DNA of 64,000 bases, taken from contig NC_058499.1 of NCBI RefSeq assembly GCF_020382885.2, positions 315,001 through 379,000 on the forward strand. Direction: 5' to 3'. This stretch comes from Scatophagus argus (taxonomy: Eukaryota > Chordata > Actinopteri > Scatophagidae). The position numbers and the translations under genes were made by a program. This document shows, one piece after another, positions 47,925 through 57,858 of this stretch. The first letter of the stretch is position 1, and the number at the start of each line of letters is the position of its first letter. Under the pieces are notes generated by a model, which was not told the DNA's origin, made no database searches, and saw only the letters and a program-made list of their open reading frames with translations.

Positions 47925-47962
47925 CCGGGCCGGGCCGGGCCGGGCCGGGCCGGGCCGGGCCG
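47925..47962. repeat. (CCGGG)n pentanucleotide repeat
   Basis: About seven perfect copies of a GC-only 5-mer, each with a CpG, about 110 bp upstream of the mlkl start codon. If the non-coding exon at 49,860 is real, this lies in the 5' UTR intron, close to its acceptor. Confidence 0.95.
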
Positions 47963-49861
47963 AGCTGATCAAGTCCATCTTTAGGAAGGTGAGACTGGCT
48001 GCCATTATTGTGTGTACAGACTGTACATGATCACACACACAGAGTCATACACATACTGAAGACAGTATTGTTTGTTTGTAAAAGAATTACACAGTCCAGG
48101 GAAAATTCAGTGCATTTATCTATAATCCATAACTATATATATCTCTACGTCTTTATAATATCAAGTCCAGCTACCACAAATACTCTCACTCAAATATTAT
48201 TTTCTCCTGTGTGTTTGATAAAAATCACAGTTAGCAGCTATTTTAAACATGAAGTTGTATATTTGTGAGGAGTTTTGAAAGACTGATGTCTTTTCAAAAT
48301 TAGGGCTTGGAGCTGAGCGGACAGGAAGTCAGCCAGGACGGACATCAATTATTTCACTATCAGAACTACTGCTCATTTATGTTTTTAAATAGCTGCACAA
48401 ATCACAGAAAACAAAATGAACCATGTAGAAGTCTCGATAAATCTGCCTTTGAATTCGTGCCACTAACACAGTGAAATGTAGACAGGATTTTGATTTTGAA
48501 CGAACTTCGCTGTGAGCAGTTTTCACCGCCTCAGCAGGCTCAGTGTGATCACCAGTCCAGCTGACGTGTTAACTAAAGTGACTTCAGGTGAACTGAGCTG
48601 ATGTGAAGTGAAGTTATGTGCAGAAAGGATTTACACCCAATCAGGAGGCCTGCAATGTTGAGCCGAGCGTTCAGGTGAGCGTTCAGGTGAGCGCTCACCT
48701 TCCTCTGTCAGTAATTCATGTTGACACTGAGTCACAGTCCATCAGTCACATCTGGATAGACCTGCTGACTGCTGTTTCATCCACACACTCCACACCAGTT
48801 TATTTTATCGCCGGCTGGATTTAAATAACAAAAAACCAAAAAATAAAACAACACTGATTCCAATAATCAGACAAATCAGTCGACTACAGTAACACACATG
48901 TAAATATGTGTAAATGTATTTGCTTTCAGTGACACTTTTGAAAATGAAGTACATCAAGACACAAGTACTACTCATATGGGTGACTTTCAGTTCTAGCAAA
49001 GTAATACTTTGATACCACACTATCTTTACTCACTACTCTTTAACTCGGGTATGACTCTTGAGCACTTGTTACAACACTGAACATCAGCATGTACTGTATG
49101 TTTAACTCCATGTCAAAGTGTTGGACACATTAAAATGCTGACCTGATGGTGGCGCTAGATGAAAAGGCCTTTGATCACCACAGTCCTTCACATGTTTCAG
49201 CCTGGACCAAAATGGAGGAGCAGCTGATGCTAACAGCTAACAGCATTTCTAACAAAGTAATGTTCATGGTGGGAAAACACCGTTAAAATGTGGTCATGTG
49301 ACTTCATTCGTACTGCAGAATTACAGCAGAGGTGAAGTGCTTTAAAAAGATAAACATCATTCATAATGATTAATCATCATCAGACTAAACAACAGCCGAT
49401 TTGTGTCTGTAAACAAGTAAAATGTTGCGTAAAACCTCAGTCTGCAGAACCTCAGAGTGTGAACGTGTTGGCTGCTCTGCAGATCCTGAGCTCATAAACA
49501 TGAGAGCTGTTTGGCAGGTAAAAACTTGTCTTTGTTCATTTCTAAGAGGGGAAAACAGAGAGGAAGAAGGGAAACTCCACCTAAAACCAACAGCTGAAGG
49601 AGCCTCCACTGGAAGGGAGGTGATTGTGATTCTCAGCTGCCTTGGAGGAAATAAAAAGTGTTTGTGTTTGTGTCATCTTTCACCCCGAGGTGGATCAAAC
49701 CCCAAAGCCCCCAACCCCAACCCCCACTGAAACCAGCATTACATCCAAACTAAGAACTTCAGTGGAGAACTGAGTCACTGAGCTGCTGAGCTACAGACTG
49801 AATCTACAAGAGGCATGAAGTCTTTGACTGGTCACATGATCAAAAAAAGAAACATTATTTA

Positions 49862-49950
49862 CCTGTAAGCAAAGCTTCCCGTCTGAATGGAGGAGTATGC
49901 TGTGTGTGAGTGAAAATGATACTCGGTGGCCTTCAGCTCCTCCCTCAGCT
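49862..49950 (-). other. mlkl: Putative non-coding first exon of mlkl
   Basis: On the - strand the sequence ends CAGACGGGAAGCTTTGCTTACAG before a GTAAATAAT donor. The sequence at 56,363 upstream of the kinase-less 4HB gene has the same layout: CAGACAGGCCGCTTGTCTACAG, then GTAAATAAT. The shared text before and after the donor suggests homologous first exons. An acceptor just above 47,825 (on the - strand CCAG, then CTGATAATGG) would receive it. The upstream limit is unknown. Confidence 0.5.
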
Positions 49951-52900
49951 ACTCACTTCCTTTTCCTCTTTGCAGTGTTTTTCTCGCTCTGCTGACACGC
50001 CCATGACTGACTCATCTTGTTTATGAAGCATGGATCATGTCTGCAGGCCTCCTGACTATCTGTGATGTTGTTGGTCTGTCTGACCCACTTCAGCTCCTCA
50101 TACAGTTTGTGTATTACTGTACAAAAACAGCTTTGTGTTTGCACACACAACTCATGGCATGTCCTGATGGTCCTTAACAGGCAGCAGATTGTGTATTTTC
50201 CAGAGTAAAAGCACATGTTTGCACAGTAACTACCAGAGTGCTACGAGAGGTAAACTTTGTCCAGGACATGTCGGACACACAGATGTTTTCATATAAACGT
50301 GACAAACACCTGATATCATGTTAATAGCCTGAGGTCCCAGGTAAAAGTCAGCATGGTCACTGGTTTTATAAAAACAAAACGTGTTACTGTGCTGTTGTTC
50401 CTTTGTTTGCGAGGATTGTGATTACAATATGCTTAGAAGGAGTGACGCCACTATTTATTATTGTCATTGTTGTTGTTGTTGCAGGACAAACGGTTTTGCC
50501 CATAAATCACTAGCATTCTGCTAATGTATGCTGATTGGTCAGTTAAAGATTTCAGACTAGCAGCGTTACGTTACTTCAATTAACATTACGTGAACATAAG
50601 CACAATACCACGGTTTTGGTTTTGTGTGTTATAGTCCTTATGTATTTTCCTAACGAGAGCTACAGCAGGCGTCTGGTTAAAACAAAACACAAAGTTAGTG
50701 TTTGATTGATGTGTGAAACCAAGATGGCGAATGCAGTAAACTGGTGCATATGCCAATAATAAAACAGAAAGGCATTTCATTACAAAAAAGCTGCAAAAAT
50801 CAAATCTAGTATCACTGTATCTATTGTCTCTACTGCTCATACCAAAAACTTCATGAAAATTGGCAGAAAATTTTTTTTACTCGCATAAAATGTTCATTTT
50901 GGGGCCCCAGCTCCATAAGTCCCCATTCATTTCGGACTGTCTCGCAAACATTCTCACTGTGGAAGTTCTCCTCCTATTAGAAATCGCCTGGGTAGACATC
51001 AGTATGGGCAGATTGGGTTTGTTGACTTCTGTTAGGTCTGTTCAATAAAGTCAGTACGAGTGGAGCCACGTCTGCCTGTGCGAGCTGCAACATGCTGAGA
51101 AGCAAACCTTAACATACATGACCTTCCTACAGCTGAACTGAAAAGTCCCGTTGTGTGCGCTTCATTTGAGCTGTCTGGACACGCACACCTCATAAAGATT
51201 AATCATTTTACTGAGTTTGACAAAAGCTGACGGTAAATCAGTAAACCTTCACGCATTCAGTGGTTTGTCCAGCAATCATTAAAGTTTAGATCATCTCTGA
51301 GCGGTGAAAGTACAGCTCATGGACAGGCTGAAGTATGGGGCAGGGAAAAGGACAAAAATGTGACCACTGAGAAGTCGGAGGAGGCTATAAGCCGGCGGAA
51401 ACCAGCCCCTGATCTGGCCAATGGTAAACTGAAGCTGGTAACTGAGTCAGAAATTTGGAGCCGACTATTCTTCAGGCATAACAAGATGGAGGGATGATGA
51501 CTTTAGCTGACCTGGATTGTAAATCCTTGTTTCATTTTCTTTTATGCACACACATGCGTGAACTCAGACAACTGGCATCTGGATCACTGTAAGTTGTTGT
51601 TTCCTCTTCATGTGTGAGTTAACTTCTACTCCTGTCAGCCAGAGGCAGGCTGCTTCAGTGAGTTATTAATGTTATTAAAACGGAGACTCAGCGAGACTGC
51701 GTCTTGCAGCTACGTCATCTTAAATCGGTCACGTGACAAGGACGCGCCGGCGCACATTTTGCGCACATTTGTCACATTTTGCTCGAAGCCCTAAAGAAAC
51801 TGGTGCAATTTGTCATGCAGGAGCCAGAACAACCGTCTGATGATGTGAAAGAAGCCTTGAAAACCAACAAGGTCATGTTATCGGCTGATAGAGTCATACA
51901 ATGAGACCAGATGGCTGAGTCAGAGTTCAACAACCTGAACTAAAGTCTCACTGATGCCTTCATGGCCCTCTCTGTGAGTCTGCACGTCTAGCAGGGGAAG
52001 AGACTGGCCGAAGTTGAAAACATGCCAGCTACGTCCCACAAAGAGTGACATCAGGACTAATGTGTGACAGCAGTGTTTTGTGTACCAGAATCAGTCAGAC
52101 CTGCCTCACTGTTGAAAACCCAGGAAACATTTTTAAATAACTATCCAACTTTGTTCTATGGTTGAGGCCTTCGTGTGTTTTACTTTGATGCTTATGGTTG
52201 CTTCATAAATGCTTTAATAAATTCACTTTTGTGGTGGATATGGTTGCACCTTTCAGTTCTTCAGTGGAGTTCAAAAACAATCTGGTCATGACTACCATCT
52301 GTGCCTGTAATCAATAAGAGCCATGTTGTTCAGCTTAATTTCCACAAGATGGCGCTGTGAGTCTTAAGAAATATGATGCAAAGTGATGGAGCCAGGACCA
52401 CACAAGACCATTTAAAGTGCATTTAAGAATTAATTTGAGAAAAATACTTTGTTCATGATTCACTGAAACTGAATCCCTGCAAACTACAGGCATGTCAGAA
52501 ATGTATGTTTTATACCCATGATATTAACATTCAGTGCAATGCGTATCATACAGATATGCTGAATCTTTAATCTGTTTAATCTGTTAATCTGAATCTGTTT
52601 GTGCATCATGACAACACTGTGGTTAAGGTCTGGTTAGGTTAGGGTACAAAAACTCTTGGTTAGATCATATTTTGTCTTTGAATACATATAGTGGTTTAAA
52701 TCTTTAATTCTGTTCTCCTCTCAACATCAAAGTCTGCTCATACATACATGTATTCCAAACGTAAGAGAAATGTTGACATGATACGTGAGACGTATATCAC
52801 ATCTATTAGGTACCAACATTTTATTCTGTTGATTGGGCTGTTTGTAGGCGCAAGTTGAAATAAAGCTGTTCAAAGACTGAGCGAGTGCTTGATGGTCATG

Positions 52901-53570
52901 AATTTCCATAATCTGTGCACTCTGACGTCCACATGCGTTTTGTGAAGTCTTTATTGTCTTTATTGTACTCATGGTGTTATTTCAGCAGTTGAATCTAAAA
53001 TGATGTAGTGATCAGGCAGTGATGTGCTCTAAGGCCCCACCAGGACCATGTCTGGCCTTGTAACGTTTCTTATCTCACAATCTGACATTCATTTTAGTGA
53101 CTTGCAATTTGTACAATTTTTGGCATCAAGATAACAAAAAGAGAAGATTTGTTGGATGGACAACAGGACGGCAGGAGGACGCAGCCATGAGGTCTTTCTT
53201 CTACGCATCATTCTGCATTATGTATTGTTTACTTGTTTGCCTGCAAATACTTTTTTGTTCTTTATTTATTCGGCAGGTCTGTTTAATCTGCATGAATTGT
53301 CCTTAGTTCTCTCACTCTGTTCATTCACCTGAACAGGTAAACTTCACCTTGAACACATCATGTTAAAGGTGACAACATGAGGTAACTGTTGTTCTCTGTA
53401 CTTCTGTGAAAACATGAATAGTTAGCACTGAAGGAATAACTATGGATTATGATGTTGCTATTCCCCTTCAACACATCATTCACATCACAATGGTGAGGGA
53501 GATCAGCAACAAGGGATGACCCAAATGCAGCCAGTCGAGGTAGCCATATGGTTTCAGTGATTTACTGTAG
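49951..53570. other. Intergenic region, no gene supported
   Basis: Between the putative mlkl first exon and the kinase-less 4HB gene. I looked for pseudokinase-like exons (VAVK, GFE, WEIA motifs) on the - strand and found none. No transposon ORF was recognised either. Confidence 0.5.
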
Positions 53571-53679
53571 AAGTGACGGTATAAATGAGCTTACAGGCAG
53601 GACCGGGTGGCTCGAAAACAGAAGCAAAAGCACACTGCCGCTACAAAGTGTGGTGGGAATCGAGTGGAACTGGACAGGT

Positions 53680-53795
53680 GTATGAACTGTGAGACTGATG
53701 AGGAGGTGGGGGGAGACAGCCAAGCAGCGCAGGGTTTTGTTGGGTTAGAGGACCCAACAAAACCCCCACGAGCAAGCATTTGCGACATTGGTGTT
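53680..53795. repeat. Dispersed-repeat fragment with hairpin
   Basis: ACCCAACAAAACCCCCACGA with AGCAAGCA matches the repeat type seen at 5543-5790 and 56,790. A perfect 14-bp stem (53732-53745 with 53752-53765) and a 6-nt loop are formed at its edge. Confidence 0.55.
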
Positions 53796-54593
53796 CATCA
53801 TGGATTCATCATGTTGGAACGATAAACGTCTGAGCCAAAGTCTGTGCCAATCCATCCAGTAGCTGTACAGACTTCAGTGAATGAGTGAAAACTCTGACTT
53901 GGTGCTGCTGTCACCACAGCAGCAAACTGGTGGACCAAATAGAGTTTGCATTACACGCATTAAAACACATTAAAAATGGAAAAATAAACAAAATGATCAG
54001 TAGGATTTTTATTCATTGCCTAATTCGTGTCATACACAGTAGTGAAGTGCTTCAGATAAAAATATCAAAATAATAATCATGAATTTAAAAAGTATTAAAT
54101 GCAAACAGAATAAATGCACATGTAAACACTGAACTGACTTTCTTTTATATACTGACTTCAGAGAGAAAATCTATTCCTGGAGCACAAACAGATTTTAACA
54201 TACAGAGTTTGACCTTTTCTCCTCTTTTTCATGCTTAAGTTAAGTTAAGTTAATTTCAGCATATCCAGGCCTGAGGAGCAGTACCACATCCTCACAGTAC
54301 TGCTGGATTTGTTTTGTCTTGGACATTTGTCATGTGTCCTCACCATCTTATTCATCACCAACACCATCTTGTTTCCGGTCTCTATATAATAAAAATACTG
54401 AATAATAATGGGGTTGAATATTTGGCCAAGTAACATGTTAAGATGAGTGTATTTTGTTTGTGGGTACTTGCCCAGAGAAACAGCACCAGGGAGCACATTG
54501 TGGGTACTGCAGCTATGGAAAAAAGGGTTCTCCTACTCAGCCTTTTGCTTTCATATATCACAGAAAAAAATGCAGTAAAGCAGTACTGCTACT

Positions 54594-55544
54594 TTAAGGA
54601 AAATGAGACTTCTTGACCACATAAGTGGTTACAACAGCTGTATTTTGTGCTGATAAAGTCATTGGGGCCAAATTTGCTTGCACTGGGGCAACAGTCCTTA
54701 GGACAGGTTTGGAAACCATGGTGGAGGAGATAACAACAGGGGACACAAAAGCAGGCTTGGATACAATGATGTTGGAGAAAGGCATGGGGGCCATGATTCT
54801 AGGCTGAGGCATGGGAGCAGCATGGATAGACACTGGCATGGGGGGCATGATGCTGACAGGAGATGTGGGACCATAGATTGGCATGGACGGCATGGGAGCT
54901 GTGGGACCATAGATTGGCATGGGCGGCATGGGAGCTGTGGGACCAGACATGGGCATAGGGGACATGGGAGCTGTGGGACCATAGATTGGCATGGGGGGCA
55001 TGGGAGCTGTGGGACTAGACACTGGCATGGGGGGCATGGGAGCTGTGGGACTAGACACTGGCATGGGGGGCATGGGAGCTGTGGGACTAGACACTGGCAT
55101 GGGGGGCATGGGGGGCATGGGGGGCATGGTTGCTTCATCCTGTCTCCTTCCTGAGACAGTTTCATACACTTTGTGCAGTACATTCCCCTGTTCGATCTGT
55201 AGAGCTCCAGACAGGATCTGAAAGTTATCAGTGAGTCTTTCATTGATCTTGTAGAACTTGTCTTCATGAATGGTGGATTTCAGGAAGTTCATTACAGGTT
55301 TAGACTGGGAATATTTCTCCATCACCTGCTTGGCACAGGTCAGAGTGGCACTGAGTTCCCGCAGAGCGTTGCCCACAGTGAAAGAGATTTGACCTGACCC
55401 CCTCTGTTTGATGGTGAGAACTAGTTCCTGCAGGGCCTTGACTCTTTGGGCGACTCGTTGTAAGCGGTCCTTGTTGGCCTTCGCATTGTCAACCATCTTG
55501 AGGATGACTGAGCTCATGTTCAAGACAAAATCAACTATATCCAT
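54594..55544 (-). CDS. Kinase-less MLKL-like 4HB protein with Pro/Met repeat tail
   Basis: Intact single-exon frame of 316 residues. Residues 1-125 are homologous to the 4HB domain of the neighbouring MLKL: KANKDRLQRVAQRVKALQEL against [20 protein letters not shown], and INERLTDNFQILSGALQIEQ against [24 protein letters not shown] splices to its brace and pseudokinase after about residue 149. This frame instead reads into seven 12-residue repeats of the type PMPPMPVSSPTA (145-228). A tail rich in Pro, Met, Ser and Val follows, with two VSKP motifs, ending KKSHFP. No pseudokinase exons were seen downstream. An acceptor (on the - strand TACAG, then CTAATCATGG) sits just before the ATG, as in mlkl. 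In MLKL the 4HB domain binds phosphoinositides and permeabilises membranes; whether this one does is inference. It could also act as a dominant regulator of MLKL, or be untranslated. I know of no named family for this architecture. Confidence 0.85.
   Translation of the reverse strand: MDIVDFVLNMSSVILKMVDNAKANKDRLQRVAQRVKALQELVLTIKQRGSGQISFTVGNALRELSATLTCAKQVMEKYSQSKPVMNFLKSTIHEDKFYKINERLTDNFQILSGALQIEQGNVLHKVYETVSGRRQDEATMPPMPPMPPMPVSSPTAPMPPMPVSSPTAPMPPMPVSSPTAPMPPMPIYGPTAPMSPMPMSGPTAPMPPMPIYGPTAPMPSMPIYGPTSPVSIMPPMPVSIHAAPMPQPRIMAPMPFSNIIVSKPAFVSPVVISSTMVSKPVLRTVAPVQANLAPMTLSAQNTAVVTTYVVKKSHFP
54861..55112 (-). repeat. Coding 36-bp minisatellite (7 copies)
   Basis: Exactly 252 bp, seven 36-bp units encoding variants of PMPPMPVSSPTA; the copies nearer the 3' end read IYG or MSG in place of VSS. 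The first three copies are nearly identical, which suggests recent expansion. The array keeps frame throughout. Confidence 0.92.
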
Positions 55545-56362
55545 GATTAGCTGTAGAGACAGAGAATGAAATGAAATGGTGCAAAACCAGACCCAATCAA
55601 ACTGAATTCAACTGAAATCAACAAAACCTCAAGTTGCACATATTTAACTGACCTGAGCTTAAAGGTTCTATGTGTACATTTATTTATTAACAAGAACAGT
55701 GAACAATTTCTAGGACATGTGAACAATAACAGCCCACCTCTATATCGCACGTATTATATTTAAGTCCACTGCATGTTATCATAGCTGTCCTTGTCCAGTA
55801 TCTTTAAATGTTTTAGTTAACTAGTGGGATTAAAGGACAGGTTAACACTTTATCCACCTGTGCCCACATGAAGATCTAAACAGTAAGTCATTTAAAGATC
55901 CACCAACAGAAATTAACATGAGGCTTCAGCAGTGTGATTAGACAAATCAAATAGATAGTCTTTGTGTTGCTGTTCTCTGTAAATTGGGAAGAAACTCACT
56001 TGCTTTGAGTACTAAAGCCTCATCTTAGTAGCAGATAAGCTTTGGGAAGTATTTTAAGTAGAATCAGGATTTAGGTCCTCAGCAGCTACGAAGACAATCC
56101 ATTATCATATTATTGCAAAGCCAGTTTCAGTGGCCATATGGTCGCCTGACTACTGCTTTAAGACTTGAGAAACTATGAAGTTATCCTTTAAATGTTCTTT
56201 ATCGTCTGCCTCTTAATCATTACATTACACATTCATAGTAAAAATGTAGGAATTGTCACAAAGTTAAAATGTTTTTAGTCCATTGAAAGTTCAGATTTCA
56301 GAGATTTTGGGCAGCAAGACCAGAAATTTGGTTAGAAATTATCATTAATGTATTATTTACCT

Positions 56363-56450
56363 GTAGACAAGCGGCCTGTCTGTATCCAAATGTACCAACA
56401 AGGCAAAATGAAAGTAGTTATGCACACAAACTTCCCCATTCTTCTCAGGT
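56363..56450 (-). other. Putative non-coding first exon of the kinase-less 4HB gene
   Basis: Ends in a GTAAATAAT donor on the - strand, preceded by text similar to the putative mlkl first exon. The intron to the acceptor just above 55,550 would be about 0.8 kb. The upstream limit is unknown. Confidence 0.5.
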
Positions 56451-56789
56451 GTTTCACCTGAAAAATGTGGGGCATCTGTGCTGCTGTGCCAACACTGTGC
56501 CGTCAACACAAAAACAACAGAACCTGCTAATCCTGTTTAAGGCTGTAAAATCTGCAGTTACGTGAATACTGAGCCAGTCAGACAGTTACGGGTAATGAGA
56601 GCCCAGTGAGGAGGACTTTCTCAGTGTTATCTGACAGATGTGTAGGTTTCTATCAATCAGAAACTCAGACAGTGGGAAGAGCTGCCTGAAAGACCGAAAG
56701 GAATGCACACACTTCCATTTGTGAGGCTGAAACTGAGATTTAATTCTGTACTTTTACCTGACTGATGGTTCATCAGAACCAAAAATTTA

Positions 56790-57560
56790 GTTTTTAGTAC
56801 AGAGAGACACAACAAAGCCCCCATGAGCAAGCACTTGGTGACTGGTGAGGAAAAACTTCCTTTAAGAAGGCAGAAACCTCAGGGCAGACCCTGACTCAAT
56901 GGGGACAGCCCCCCATCTGAAGATAGAGAGAAAGGGGGCATACAGAGTAAAAGTAATAATAACAAAGTACTGGAACAACAAAAAAATAAATATTAATGTT
57001 ACTAATAATGATAGTAGTAGTAATAATAATGTAGAAATATAACAGATGGTAATAACAGTCATCAGTGTCAGAAAGGACCACAGCAGGAGGTCCAGACACG
57101 ATCCACGGGAACCTGAGAGACGAGAAAGCACAAAGACTTGACATGCATTGATGGGACATGAATGTGTGCAGGAGAGTTAGAGGAGGAGAGAGAAGCCCGG
57201 TGCATCGTGGGAGATCCTCCCCGGCAGTCTGAGCCTATAGCAGCATAACTAGAGACCTGAACCAGCCCTAACTAAGCTTTATCAAACAGGAAAGTTTTAA
57301 GTCTACTCTTAAACACAGAGAGGGTGTCCGCCTCCTGGACCAAAACCGGAAGATGGTTCCACAGTAGAGGAGCTTGATAACTAAAGGCTCTGGTTCCCCT
57401 TTTCCTGGTTCCCTACTTTTGGTGACTTTTGGAACCACAAGTAACCCTGCATTGTGGGAGCGTAGAGTTCTGGTTGGATAATAAGGTTCTACGATAAGAT
57501 GGCGCTTGACCACTTAGGGTTTTGAATGTGAGGAAGAGAATTTTAAACTCTATTATAGAG
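56790..57560. repeat. Dispersed fish repeat, long copy
   Basis: Begins with CCCCCATGAGCAAGCACTTGG and AGGCAGAAACCTCAGGGCAG, as at 5543-5790, and continues with AAGTTTTAAGTCTACTCTTA and GATGGTTCCACAGTAGAGGA. No ORF carries a recognisable domain. It separates the 4HB gene from tmed6. Confidence 0.65.
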
Positions 57561-57746
57561 AAGGCAACACAGGAGAAATGGGCTCTCTGACATGAGTTTT
57601 AGGAAAAAAGCTTTAACAAATGTGAGAGACACCTGGAGTGAACAGTGTGGGTGTCTGAATGAGCAGATGACAACACCATGCTCAGACAGGCCTTTCAGGT
57701 GACCTCCTGCAGAGGATGACCTCTTGGGACCATCATCAATGAAGGT

Positions 57747-57752
57747 TTTATT
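57747..57752 (-). terminator. Candidate poly(A) signal of tmed6
   Basis: AATAAA on the - strand about 107 bases after the tmed6 stop codon. Confidence 0.55.
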
Positions 57753-57858
57753 TGCTTCAGACAGTGTGCAGAATATATATGGATCAAACGGATCAGTGAA
57801 AGCCTGCAGAAATCAGGACAGGTTAAAGCAGTGATGTTGATGTGTGGAAGTTCTGCTC

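Noticed and set aside
54245-54496. 83-codon - strand frame with an LNMLLGQIFNPIII stretch resembling an odorant-receptor helix 7
   Set aside because: The match is a few residues only. No other receptor segment is nearby.
54822-55154. Gly/His-rich frame on the + strand (WHGGHGSCGT repeats)
   Set aside because: Antisense of the 36-bp coding minisatellite. The - strand frame has the 4HB homology and the start context.
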